IMG/VR virus record: IMGVR_UViG_3300031787_000004
Span: 1-64,000 of that record
Strand: one strand, 5' to 3'
Length of the DNA stretch: 64,000 bases
Origin: a virus
A program made the translations under genes and the position numbers. Positions 14,164 to 21,619 of the stretch are shown here, in pieces (position 1 is the first letter of the stretch; each line of letters starts with the position of its first letter). Below the pieces are notes generated by a model that was given only the letters and a program-made list of their open reading frames with translations, ran no database searches and was not told the origin of the DNA.

Positions 14164-14934
14164 ATGGAGTACAGAAATAAAACCCAAGCCAGAAAGGAAA
14201 CTGGAATCAATTATTTAGGTTCAGTTAACCTGACATCAAAACACGCTAAGGCGTACAAGTATGATGAATTAACCTACAGTCTTTACCTCGCACCCGCGGA
14301 CTTAAGTGGTTACGAAGTTTGCCCAATGAGAAACGCGGAGTGTACTGCACTATGTTTAAACGAATCTGGTATGAATCGAATGAACATGAGAGATGACATG
14401 ATTACTGAGAGTAGAATTAAAAAAACAAAATTGTTTTTCGAACATCGCCAGTATTTCATGCAATGGATGGTTGCAGAAATTGAGGCGGCAAAAAAGAAGG
14501 CAGAAAAACAAGGTTATCACTTTAGTGTTCGTTTAAATAACACTTCAGACATTTCACCCGAATCTTTTCATATGGAGATAGATGGTAAAAGAAAAAACAT
14601 TTTGCAATTGTTTCCTAATGTTATGTTTTACGACTACAGCAAAGTGGGTAAACGAATGGAGTTAGTTAAGAAGTATAAGAACTACGACTTAACATTTTCA
14701 TTTAGTGGTACAAACTTTTCAGATTGTATTAGTATGTTGAACAATGGTATACGAGTTGCCGTTGTTTTCAAAAAAGAAATACCCAAAAAGTTTTGGGGTA
14801 GAAAAGTTATCGATGGTGACTTATATGATATGAGATATCGAGATGAGAACGACATTATTGTGGGATTAAAATATAAAGTCACACGAAAACGACCTCAAAA
14901 AGATAGTAAGTTTATAGTAGACCCCTCACAATGA
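14164..14934 (+). CDS. Gp88-like phage protein
   Basis: 256 aa. Matches the phage gene-product-88 family: NLTSKHAKAYKYDELTYSLY, a cysteine cluster CPMRNAECTALC (Cys53, 60, 64), RLNNTSDISPESF and YDYSKVGKRM. Role unknown in the family; the cysteines suggest metal or Fe-S binding. The last codons (VDPSQ-stop) form part of the terminator hairpin. Start 14164 follows the promoter leader. Confidence 0.9.
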   Translation: MEYRNKTQARKETGINYLGSVNLTSKHAKAYKYDELTYSLYLAPADLSGYEVCPMRNAECTALCLNESGMNRMNMRDDMITESRIKKTKLFFEHRQYFMQWMVAEIEAAKKKAEKQGYHFSVRLNNTSDISPESFHMEIDGKRKNILQLFPNVMFYDYSKVGKRMELVKKYKNYDLTFSFSGTNFSDCISMLNNGIRVAVVFKKEIPKKFWGRKVIDGDLYDMRYRDENDIIVGLKYKVTRKRPQKDSKFIVDPSQ

Positions 14935-14946
14935 GGGGTTTTTTAT
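14921..14946 (+). terminator. Terminator overlapping the coding end
   Basis: ACCCCTCACAATGAGGGGT and T-run; the TGA stop codon of the gene ending at 14934 is in the hairpin. Confidence 0.85.
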
Positions 14947-14982
14947 TGCTTGAAGATGTTGCGCGCATGATGCTGGTCATCG

Positions 14983-15046
14983 GAATTTTGTTTGGCATTC
15001 TGTAATCCTAATAAAATCAACACTTTAAGTTGTGCCAACCAAAATC
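14983..15046. repeat. Inverted element pair 11
   Basis: GAATTTTGTTTGGC ending 14996 and GCCAACCAAAATC at 15034-15046; loop TGTAATCCTAATAAAATCAA, same family as pairs 8 and 9. Confidence 0.85.
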
Positions 15047-15157
15047 ACCTGGCTTCAGACTGGTTGCAACAGCCAGTTTTACTGGTCATTTTGCTGGTGA
15101 CCCTGGTTAATCCAAAAACTTGGTTGGCAAGAAAACAATAAAAAAGATAAAAAATTA

Positions 15158-15189
15158 TTTGGAATATAATAATAACAGTATTATATTTG
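15158..15189 (+). promoter_or_regulatory. Bacteroidota-type promoter for gene at 15210
   Basis: TTTGG at 15158-15162, 19-nt spacer, TATATTTG at 15182-15189. Preceded by TTGGTTGGCAAGAAAAC. Confidence 0.85.
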
Positions 15190-15209
15190 TATCATAAAAC
15201 AACATAACA

Positions 15210-15812
15210 ATGGGACAATATTATAAACCAATCATTTTAGGTAACACCCCAAAAGAGGGTGAACACGAAACAGTTAAAGCGTGGATGTATTCACACGAGT
15301 ACGACAACGGACTCAAACTGATGGAGCATTCCTATCAAGGGAACAACTTCGTTTCAACTTTTGAAAAACAATTAACCCGTAGAGGTGAACATTACAAAAG
15401 TCGTGTAGTGTGGGCGGGTGATTACGCAGGAGAAGAACCAGGTGTAAAAGTCATTTCGGAAGGGAAGGAGTACGATGCAAATTTGTATTCACTTTGTAAT
15501 GATGAAAACCAAATCAAACCCAAAGTGTCATCAACGGATGAATACCCCTACATTGTAAACCACACCAAAAAAATGTTCGTGGATAAAAACAAAGTTCCCG
15601 AAATTCAAGGATGGGATGGTGTAAAAATTCACCCTTTACCACTATTAACTAGTGAAGGTAACGGAATGGGTGGGGGAGATTTTAGAGGTGATGATGAAAA
15701 TGAGATTGTTGGTTCGTGGGCAAGAGATGTTATCTCGGTAGAAAAAGATAGTCCACTCGTAACCAATGGGATGATGAATTACACCGAATTGATTTTTGAT
15801 TTGAAAGAATAA
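15210..15812 (+). CDS. Conserved phage hypothetical protein (MGQYYKPI family)
   Basis: 200 aa. The opening MGQYYKPIILG and AWMYSHEYDNGLKLMEHSY are typical of an unannotated family I recall from Bacteroidota phages and gut metagenomic elements. Function unknown. Soluble, acidic. Single gene; the terminator runs directly into a TTTGGC element. Confidence 0.85.
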   Translation: MGQYYKPIILGNTPKEGEHETVKAWMYSHEYDNGLKLMEHSYQGNNFVSTFEKQLTRRGEHYKSRVVWAGDYAGEEPGVKVISEGKEYDANLYSLCNDENQIKPKVSSTDEYPYIVNHTKKMFVDKNKVPEIQGWDGVKIHPLPLLTSEGNGMGGGDFRGDDENEIVGSWARDVISVEKDSPLVTNGMMNYTELIFDLKE

Positions 15813-15814
15813 AA

Positions 15815-15841
15815 AGGTCCCCCGTCACAGGGGGATTTTTG
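15815..15841 (+). terminator. Terminator fused to a TTTGGC element
   Basis: GTCCCCCGTCACAGGGGGATTTTTGTTTGGC: the T-run and the element share bases. Confidence 0.85.
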
Positions 15842-15856
15842 TTTGGCAAAAAAACA

Positions 15857-15888
15857 TTTGGAATATAAAAGAATTAGTATTATATTTG
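15857..15888 (+). promoter_or_regulatory. Bacteroidota-type promoter for gene at 15907
   Basis: TTTGG at 15857-15861, 19-nt spacer, TATATTTG at 15881-15888. Confidence 0.85.
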
Positions 15889-15906
15889 TATTATAAACCA
15901 ATCAAG

Positions 15907-16296
15907 ATGAGTAAAAGTATTAAAGTAAGGTTCAATCTCGGTAGAGGTAAGAACTACATGAAGTGGAAAGTACAACACCCTGATGGTAGTGTATTGTATT
16001 ACAGTCCAACAGATAATCAGTTGGTCATGACAGGTTGCACATTTAAGAACCACAGGAAAACAGCACAGAAGATTTTCGATGGTGGTAATAAAACAGTATG
16101 TGCGTGGATACTTTGTAAGGACATCAAGATTTACACAGGTCAACCATACAAGGATGAAAGTCGTAGGGTTCGATACAATCCACGAGTTCAACCCAACTGG
16201 TTATTCGATGGTCACATCATGGACAATGATGGAGTACCACAATTGCACACCATCGATTACGGAGTGTACATCACGACAGGTGAAGGTGAAATTTAG
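15907..16296 (+). CDS. Conserved-looking hypothetical protein
   Basis: 129 aa. Basic, beta-rich (IKVRFNLGRGKNYMKWKVQH), function unknown; resembles other unannotated phage proteins with PTDNQLVMTGC and VCAWILC segments. Its TAG stop is inside GAAATTTAGTTTGGC. First gene of a two-gene unit with the SprT-like gene. Confidence 0.8.
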   Translation: MSKSIKVRFNLGRGKNYMKWKVQHPDGSVLYYSPTDNQLVMTGCTFKNHRKTAQKIFDGGNKTVCAWILCKDIKIYTGQPYKDESRRVRYNPRVQPNWLFDGHIMDNDGVPQLHTIDYGVYITTGEGEI

Positions 16297-16317
16297 TTTG
16301 GCCTAAAATAAAACAAC

Positions 16318-16794
16318 ATGGACTTAATTAAAGCACAACGGTTAGCAGAGAAGTTAATTCACAAACACAAGTTAGATGTTAAGGGGTGGACATTTGCGTA
16401 TGACAATGCAAAAAGTAGGTTTGGGTGTTGTAAATACAGACCTAAACAAATTACACTATCCAAAGTATTGACATTACTTAATGATGAAAGTCATGTAAAG
16501 AATACTATTCTACATGAGATTGCACACGCACTTTGTCCTGGTCAAAAACATAACCATGTATGGAGGTCGAAAGCGATTGAAATAGGTTGTGATGGACATC
16601 GTTGTTATAGTAGTAAAGTAGTTGAAACACCCGAAGCAAAATATATTGCAACATGTGTTGGTTGTGGTAAGGTATCCAAAGCCCATCGTTTAAGAAGTAG
16701 GTCTTATTCATGTAGCAATTGTTCGGGTGGTAGTTACAACCCAAAGTACAAATTGGAGTTCAGACCAAACCCCATATTCACAGGGGGGATTTAG
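16318..16794 (+). CDS. SprT-like zinc metalloprotein
   Basis: 158 aa. Contains the metallopeptidase helix HEIAHA (His66, Glu67, His70) and a C-terminal zinc ribbon (CVGCGK ... CSNCSGG), the layout of SprT/Spartan-like domains. SprT-family proteins in eukaryotes cleave DNA-protein crosslinks; bacterial and phage versions are uncharacterised. An upstream conserved CCKYRPKQITLS segment fits the family. Its TAG stop is again supplied by GGATTTAGTTTGGC. Confidence 0.85.
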   Translation: MDLIKAQRLAEKLIHKHKLDVKGWTFAYDNAKSRFGCCKYRPKQITLSKVLTLLNDESHVKNTILHEIAHALCPGQKHNHVWRSKAIEIGCDGHRCYSSKVVETPEAKYIATCVGCGKVSKAHRLRSRSYSCSNCSGGSYNPKYKLEFRPNPIFTGGI

Positions 16795-16818
16795 TTTGGC
16801 GACAAAGTTGAAAAAAAA

Positions 16819-16850
16819 TTTGGTATAAAAGAAAAATTGTTATATCTTTG
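16819..16850 (+). promoter_or_regulatory. Bacteroidota-type promoter for gene at 16874
   Basis: TTTGG at 16819-16823, 19-nt spacer, TATCTTTG at 16843-16850. The 40 bases around it are nearly identical at 17570 and 17958. Confidence 0.85.
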
Positions 16851-16873
16851 TAATACAATTAAATTAAAAAAGT

Positions 16874-17464
16874 ATGGGATACACAACCGATTTCGAAGGT
16901 GGATTTGAATTCAGTCGTCCACTTACTAGTGATGAAAAGAATTACATCACCAAGTTCAACAACACTCGTAGAATGAAACGAAATGTTGAGAAACTCTATG
17001 AGTTATTTAAGGGTGAACACGGAAACCCTTTTCTACCAAAAGAAGAAACCTACGGAAACGATGGTGAATACTTTGTTGGTGGTAATGGGTTCGCAGGTCA
17101 AGACAAGGATGATAGTATTGTCGATTACAATACACCTCCAGGTCAACTAGATTTTCTAACAACTAACTACAACGAAAGGTGGACACAAAATGATTTGAGA
17201 ACACGAGAGGGTAAATGTCAACCTGGTTTATGGTGTCAGTGGACTACGGATGAAAATGGAACTCATCTAATATGGGATGGTGGTGAGAAGTTTTACAACT
17301 ACGTTGAGTGGTTGAAATATATCATCAATCATTTCTTTGAGAAGTGGGGTGTGAAATTAAATGGTGAGGTTTATTGGAAAGGCGAGGATGGTGAGGACAT
17401 GGGTAAGATTGTTGTAAAGGACAACTGGGTCACAGTAAAATACGCGAGGATTACTTATGATTGA
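16874..17464 (+). CDS. Conserved phage hypothetical protein (MGYTTDF family)
   Basis: 196 aa. Strong match to a widespread unannotated family: MGYTTDFEGGFEFSRPL, FNNTRRMKRNV, GQDKDDSIVDYNTPP, GLWCQWTTDENGTHLIWDGG and EKFYNYVEWLKYII. Function unknown. Full length, single gene, terminator close after the stop. Confidence 0.9.
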   Translation: MGYTTDFEGGFEFSRPLTSDEKNYITKFNNTRRMKRNVEKLYELFKGEHGNPFLPKEETYGNDGEYFVGGNGFAGQDKDDSIVDYNTPPGQLDFLTTNYNERWTQNDLRTREGKCQPGLWCQWTTDENGTHLIWDGGEKFYNYVEWLKYIINHFFEKWGVKLNGEVYWKGEDGEDMGKIVVKDNWVTVKYARITYD

Positions 17465-17478
17465 TTGGTTTAAGGAGA

Positions 17479-17507
17479 GAACCCCACAGAAATGTGGGGT
17501 TTTTTAT
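17479..17507 (+). terminator. Intrinsic terminator
   Basis: ACCCCACAGAAATGTGGGGT and T-run, identical hairpin to 7454; preceded by GATTGGTTTAAGG. Confidence 0.9.
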
Positions 17508-17575
17508 TAAAAACCTCGTACACATATATTATGGGATGGACATTGATTTAGGTTGGCAACAAAGTTGAAAATAAA

Positions 17576-17607
17576 TTTGGTATAAAAGAAAAATTGTTAT
17601 ATCTTTG
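17576..17607 (+). promoter_or_regulatory. Bacteroidota-type promoter for gene at 17628
   Basis: TTTGG at 17576-17580, 19-nt spacer, TATCTTTG at 17600-17607, after GATTTAGGTTGGCAACAAAG. Confidence 0.85.
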
Positions 17608-17627
17608 TATTACTAAAACATTTTATT

Positions 17628-17939
17628 ATGTACAAGAAAAAAATTCAAGACCTACAAGAGGAAATAATCAAAAAAATTAAAAACAAATGTTCGACCATTA
17701 TTGGTGAGAACCAACAAATCACATTTAGAAATGTGTTTGGAGTTTGGGTTACCGAAGGTATGTACGAAGATGATGGTAGAGTTCAATACGCGGCGTATGG
17801 AATATTACCTGATGGTACTGTGATGTCGGAAAGTTTTGGTGATAGTATAGAACTCTCGTTAGTTGAATTGGACATATATGAACTCGCACACATCATAGAC
17901 ATCCTTGAGTCGGATGACTTTACCGTCGAGGACATTTAG
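17628..17939 (+). CDS. Hypothetical protein
   Basis: 103 aa, unrecognised. N-terminal basic helix (MYKKKIQDLQEEIIKKIKNK), then a small acidic domain. The TAG stop comes from the element in GACATTTAGTTTGGC, and the next promoter is a duplicate of its own. Confidence 0.8.
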   Translation: MYKKKIQDLQEEIIKKIKNKCSTIIGENQQITFRNVFGVWVTEGMYEDDGRVQYAAYGILPDGTVMSESFGDSIELSLVELDIYELAHIIDILESDDFTVEDI

Positions 17940-17963
17940 TTTGGCAACAAAGTTGAAAATAAA

Positions 17964-17995
17964 TTTGGTATAAAAGAAAAATTGTTATATCTTTG
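17964..17995 (+). promoter_or_regulatory. Promoter giving a leaderless transcript for gene at 18000
   Basis: TTTGG at 17964-17968, 19-nt spacer, TATCTTTG at 17988-17995. The ATG starts five bases after the box, as at 5090. The sequence from TTTGGCAACAAAGTTG to the -7 box duplicates 17552-17607. Confidence 0.85.
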
Positions 17996-17999
17996 TATT

Positions 18000-18302
18000 A
18001 TGAAAAAAGAAAAAGTAATCCACTCGGTATCATCTCACTTGAGAGATAAGTCATATGAGATGAGAATTATTCAAAATGAGAATAATGTCAAATTGAAAAT
18101 GACCTACGAAGCGTACAACGCACAAGAAAGGTTTACAGGTGAACAATTCATCAATGGTAAATGGGAACACACATTTGGAATGTTGGATTTGGGTGTTCTA
18201 CCTGATAAGTCAATCTACGTGTGTAGTGAAGGAAAAAGAGAAGATAAGGCCGAAAAGTTATTTGGTCTTGGTACAAAATTGTTTAACATCTTAAATCAAT
18301 AA
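18000..18302 (+). CDS. Hypothetical protein, leaderless
   Basis: 100 aa, unrecognised, basic N terminus (MKKEKVIHSVSSHLRDKSYE) and beta-rich body. Translation start coincides with the predicted transcription start. Operon with the next gene, which begins four bases after the stop. Confidence 0.8.
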   Translation: MKKEKVIHSVSSHLRDKSYEMRIIQNENNVKLKMTYEAYNAQERFTGEQFINGKWEHTFGMLDLGVLPDKSIYVCSEGKREDKAEKLFGLGTKLFNILNQ

Positions 18303-18306
18303 TACA

Positions 18307-18852
18307 ATGGGATTAGACATGTATCTCAAGAAGAAAACCTATGTGAAAAATTGGTCACATATGGAACCCGAACAACTTCACAAGGTGACAGTTAAGAAGG
18401 GTGGGAAAGTAGTTAAGGAAATTCAACCCGACAGAATTTCATCCATCGAGGAACAGGTGGCGTATTGGAGAAAGGACAACCACATCCACGCATGGTTTGT
18501 AAACAATGTACAGGACGGTGAGGACGATTGTGGTGAGTATTATGTAGACCGCGAAAAACTCAAAGAGTTGGTGGATACCTGTGGGAAAGTTAGAGCAACC
18601 CTGAAAAATTCTCCGACGAAGAAGGTTCAGGTGAAAGTTGGTTGGCAAGGTGGTAAGGAATTGTATGAGGACATCGATGTCTACACCGACACCGAACTTG
18701 CGGAAGAACTACTACCAACCCAAGCAGGTTTCTTTTTCGGGGGAACTGAATATGATGAGTGGTATCTAAAAGGTTTAGAAGATACCATCAAACAAATCAC
18801 TCCCTTATTAGAGGAAAAGGAAGGAGATTTCTACTACCAATCATCCTGGTAA
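18307..18852 (+). CDS. Conserved phage hypothetical protein (MGLDMYL family)
   Basis: 181 aa. Opens MGLDMYLKKKTYVKNW, typical of a conserved unannotated phage family; other conserved pieces are EQVAYWRKDNHIHAWFV and DDCGEYYVDREKL. No function known to me. Second gene of the operon from 18000; ends just before the hairpin at 18860. Confidence 0.9.
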   Translation: MGLDMYLKKKTYVKNWSHMEPEQLHKVTVKKGGKVVKEIQPDRISSIEEQVAYWRKDNHIHAWFVNNVQDGEDDCGEYYVDREKLKELVDTCGKVRATLKNSPTKKVQVKVGWQGGKELYEDIDVYTDTELAEELLPTQAGFFFGGTEYDEWYLKGLEDTIKQITPLLEEKEGDFYYQSSW

Positions 18853-18859
18853 AAAAATA

Positions 18860-18896
18860 AAAAGAGGATATCGTTTGGTAAAATGGTATCCTCTTT
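18860..18896 (+). terminator. Hairpin with a promoter -33 box in its loop
   Basis: AAAGAGGATATC and GGTATCCTCTTT form a long stem whose loop is GTTTGGTAAAAT, containing the TTTGG of the next promoter. It has no long T-run, so termination strength is uncertain. Confidence 0.65.
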
Positions 18897-18905
18897 ATAC
18901 CTTTG
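18874..18905 (+). promoter_or_regulatory. Bacteroidota-type promoter for gene at 18936
   Basis: TTTGG at 18874-18878 (loop of the hairpin above), 19-nt spacer, TACCTTTG at 18898-18905. Confidence 0.8.
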
Positions 18906-18935
18906 TATTAATGAACAGCTTAAAATAGATAGATT

Positions 18936-19550
18936 ATGCCGAACTGGTGTCAAAACTCAATAACAATAACAGGTACTGAAGAGCAGATTGGTTTGCTCAC
19001 TCGTATCCTTAATGATGTTCCAAAGTCCGAACCTGAAAAGTGTATCGTGTTTGAGTCCTTAATCGGTCGTGAACCTGAAATTAGTAAAGAAGAATACGAA
19101 CAAGGTGGATGGTATAATGCAAACACCAGTTGGTATGGTACCAAATGGGATGTGTCATACGCCGACTGCAACTTCACTTTTGAGAAGGATGTTATCTATA
19201 TGTCACCTGATACGGCGTGGTCACCACCAATAAACTTTGGTGTTGTATTACACAAGATGTATGGTGTGGATGTGGAGTTGTTCTACTCGGAGGGTGGAAG
19301 TGATTTCTGTGGCAAAACAACCATTAATCAAAACGGAGTGGTTGAGGATGATTATGGTTATCTCGAAGGTAACTATCGTTTTGACGAAGAATACTTTTGG
19401 GAATCCCTTTTCCAAAATGAGATGGAATATGCAATCGATAACGAAACTAGTGTTGATGACTTCGTTGCACAATTCCCTTATGTGGATACGGAAGACGCAA
19501 AAGAAATCCGTAGAATATACGAAGAAGAACTAAAGGAAAAAGTAAAATAA
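18936..19550 (+). CDS. DUF1281 / YubB-like ferredoxin-fold protein
   Basis: 204 aa. The start MPNWCQNSITITGTEEQI and WYNANTSWYGTKWDV match the DUF1281 (Api92/YubB ferredoxin-like) family common on phages and plasmids; function unknown. Full length with an acidic C-terminal extension. First of four tightly spaced genes (18936-20606). Confidence 0.85.
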   Translation: MPNWCQNSITITGTEEQIGLLTRILNDVPKSEPEKCIVFESLIGREPEISKEEYEQGGWYNANTSWYGTKWDVSYADCNFTFEKDVIYMSPDTAWSPPINFGVVLHKMYGVDVELFYSEGGSDFCGKTTINQNGVVEDDYGYLEGNYRFDEEYFWESLFQNEMEYAIDNETSVDDFVAQFPYVDTEDAKEIRRIYEEELKEKVK

Positions 19551-19556
19551 ATTCAT

Positions 19557-19817
19557 ATGGAAGATTTGAAAATATTATCGACAGCAGAACCTCAAGAAGA
19601 ATTAACCTACCAAGAATGGGTAGACGCATTGAGAACTCAAGAGAATGTCATTGTTTCATCCAAATACCACGCAAGAACCATCGAGCAACGGATTAAAGTT
19701 GATGAAGCAATTCAAATGAAAAGAGAAATGGAAAACTCTGAAGTAAAATTTTCCGACGGGACAGCCGAACCCCGAATTTTGTTTGGCATGTTAAAATCTG
19801 TATTAAACTTCTTTTAA
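19557..19817 (+). CDS. Hypothetical protein whose C terminus reads through an element
   Basis: 86 aa, unrecognised. The N-terminal 60 residues are charged and helical. The last 25 codons read FSDGTAEPRILFGMLKSVLN, encoded by a GACGGGACA spacer plus CGAATTTTGTTTGGC, i.e. sequence that elsewhere is intergenic. This suggests the frame was extended into a former cassette junction. Confidence 0.7.
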   Translation: MEDLKILSTAEPQEELTYQEWVDALRTQENVIVSSKYHARTIEQRIKVDEAIQMKREMENSEVKFSDGTAEPRILFGMLKSVLNFF

Positions 19818-19822
19818 AGATT

Positions 19823-20302
19823 ATGGGACGAGTAAATAAAACAATCGAGGGTGTCTTCATTGACATCGTAGGGTCAAAGAGTGAACTGAGTTCATATGAC
19901 CAATTCATCAACCACGGTGATGGTAAGAAATATTCTAAGGAGCTTAAAGAGCTCACTGGTTTATATAAGAACTTAATCACTGAGAGTAAATTAACATTCG
20001 AAAAACTAGCATCACTCGAGGAGATTATAATCCAAATGAGAATTCGTGAGGACCTCAGTGATATCAAGTTGACTCAAGTTCGTGAGTACATCTACGCAAG
20101 GACTCCTTTCTACCGTAAGGATAAGAAGTCAAAAGATGTCCGTGTTATTGTCGACAAGATTGAGTTTCACCCTGAGGAGGATTTGGAGATTTTGTCTGGC
20201 GACAAGGAGTTCATGACCAAAGCCAAGATGAAGTTAGCTCAGGCTATGGACCTCGAGATTGAGGAAAACATCCGAGTATTCAAATCAACATTTAAAAAGT
20301 AG
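19823..20302 (+). CDS. Hypothetical helical protein
   Basis: 159 aa, unrecognised, mostly helical and highly charged (LTGLYKNLITESKLTFEKLA, RKDKKSKDVRVIVDKIEF). Third gene of the operon from 18936. Codon choice is somewhat GC-richer than its neighbours. Possibly nucleic-acid associated, but there is no motif to prove it. Confidence 0.75.
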   Translation: MGRVNKTIEGVFIDIVGSKSELSSYDQFINHGDGKKYSKELKELTGLYKNLITESKLTFEKLASLEEIIIQMRIREDLSDIKLTQVREYIYARTPFYRKDKKSKDVRVIVDKIEFHPEEDLEILSGDKEFMTKAKMKLAQAMDLEIEENIRVFKSTFKK

Positions 20303-20306
20303 AGGT

Positions 20307-20606
20307 ATGAAAACAGAAACAATTTCAACAGGTATTGGACTCTCAATTTACAAAGGTGATTGGGATGGAGCACAGTGGACACTTACTGGTTTCCCTAAAA
20401 AAGAAGCAATTGGTCACGACTACGACTCTGCCTATGACTTCGAGGACTGTGTCAAGAGAAACATCAATTGTAGTGGAATCGATTTTGACAGTGAGTATTG
20501 TCAGTTCTACGCATACGCAAAGACCAAAGCTCGTTTGGTGAGTTTTGCAAACCAAATCAAGAAACACTTTGAGAAAGCAAAGCAACTGAAGGAGGAGATG
20601 TACTGA
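20307..20606 (+). CDS. Hypothetical protein
   Basis: 99 aa, unrecognised. ATG at 20307 is preferred since it follows the previous stop by four bases. GIGLSIYKGDWDGAQWTLTG then a helical C terminus (KARLVSFANQIKKHFEKAKQ). Last gene of the operon; only an AATTTAGATTGGC element separates it from the next promoter. Confidence 0.75.
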   Translation: MKTETISTGIGLSIYKGDWDGAQWTLTGFPKKEAIGHDYDSAYDFEDCVKRNINCSGIDFDSEYCQFYAYAKTKARLVSFANQIKKHFEKAKQLKEEMY

Positions 20607-20636
20607 ATTTAGATTGGCAAAAATATTCTAGAAAAA

Positions 20637-20668
20637 TTTGGAATATTCTAGTAAATGTATTAATTTTG
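20637..20668 (+). promoter_or_regulatory. Bacteroidota-type promoter for gene at 20698
   Basis: TTTGG at 20637-20641, 19-nt spacer, TAATTTTG at 20661-20668. Confidence 0.8.
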
Positions 20669-20697
20669 AATATAGAACATTAAAAATCAATAGGTGT

Positions 20698-21300
20698 ATG
20701 ACAAACAAAATCAAATTAGGAACTGAGGTCGTAGTATCCGACCCTTGTTACACAATCCCAACCTGGTGTCAGGGAATTGTTAGTGGTGTTAAACCCGGTA
20801 TGTATGACACCTATGTTAAGCGTCACGACTGTGGTGATTGGGGTATCCGAAGTTCAATGATACTTGTCATACACGAGGACCATAAAGACGACAAACTGGT
20901 TTGGAAAGATTATCCTGCAACCATCGGTGTCGACTCAGGTCAGTGTGGAATCTTCTCCAAAGAATCTTACCGTGACGACTCTATTACAGAACGAATCGGT
21001 TTGGGAGATGGTGACATTTCATTCTTTGGTGTAACACCTTGGAAAGAAATGACCGAGGCCCGTGAGGAAGAACAAGGTGAAAAATGGTACATCAGTATGT
21101 GTTCTCGTACCTTGGGTGATAGTCGATACGGTGTGTATGACGAGGGAGTAGTTTCTTCATCTGGTTTTGGTGATGGTTCTTACACATTATATGTTGCAAA
21201 GAAAAGAGGAAAGATTATTGCAATGTGTGTTGACTTCGCGGTGGAGGAAGACGAAGTAATTGATTTTGAATTTTTTCGTGATATCCATATTGAGAAGTAA
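20698..21300 (+). CDS. Conserved phage hypothetical protein
   Basis: 200 aa. Resembles unannotated phage proteins with VVSDPCYTIPTWCQG, VKPGMYDTYV and GVDSGQCGIF, probably an all-beta enzyme-like domain with conserved Cys and Asp; no function known. Start at 20698 avoids the promoter region. First of a five-gene operon (20698-22571). Confidence 0.85.
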   Translation: MTNKIKLGTEVVVSDPCYTIPTWCQGIVSGVKPGMYDTYVKRHDCGDWGIRSSMILVIHEDHKDDKLVWKDYPATIGVDSGQCGIFSKESYRDDSITERIGLGDGDISFFGVTPWKEMTEAREEEQGEKWYISMCSRTLGDSRYGVYDEGVVSSSGFGDGSYTLYVAKKRGKIIAMCVDFAVEEDEVIDFEFFRDIHIEK

Positions 21301-21324
21301 TAAATTTTATTTAGATTTGGAGTT

Positions 21325-21615
21325 ATGAAAAAAATATTATTTATATCAGCACTTGGATTAGTTGGTTGTGGAACCAATCGAACATATATCCAACACGGGG
21401 ACAAGGCATTAGTAAGTGGACACAAAGTTTACTTTATCGATTGCAACATAACCCGAGAAGTAATTAAACCCCAATGGGATAAAGGTTCATATGGTGATAC
21501 CATGAAGGTATACTTAGTGGATACACTGACATTTATGAATATGTGTAGAAAAGCATCACCATGTGGATGTTCACCAGCAGGAACAACCGCAAATAAAACT
21601 GTAACAAAAACTTAG
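21325..21615 (+). CDS. Small lipoprotein
   Basis: 96 aa. Signal peptide with lipobox LVGC (Cys at residue about 14) predicts lipid attachment in the cell envelope. Mature part is short, with a Cys-rich end (MCRKASPCGCSPAGT). Function unknown; its neighbours include a membrane-anchored PH-domain protein, suggesting an envelope role. Confidence 0.75.
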   Translation: MKKILFISALGLVGCGTNRTYIQHGDKALVSGHKVYFIDCNITREVIKPQWDKGSYGDTMKVYLVDTLTFMNMCRKASPCGCSPAGTTANKTVTKT

Positions 21616-21619
21616 TATT

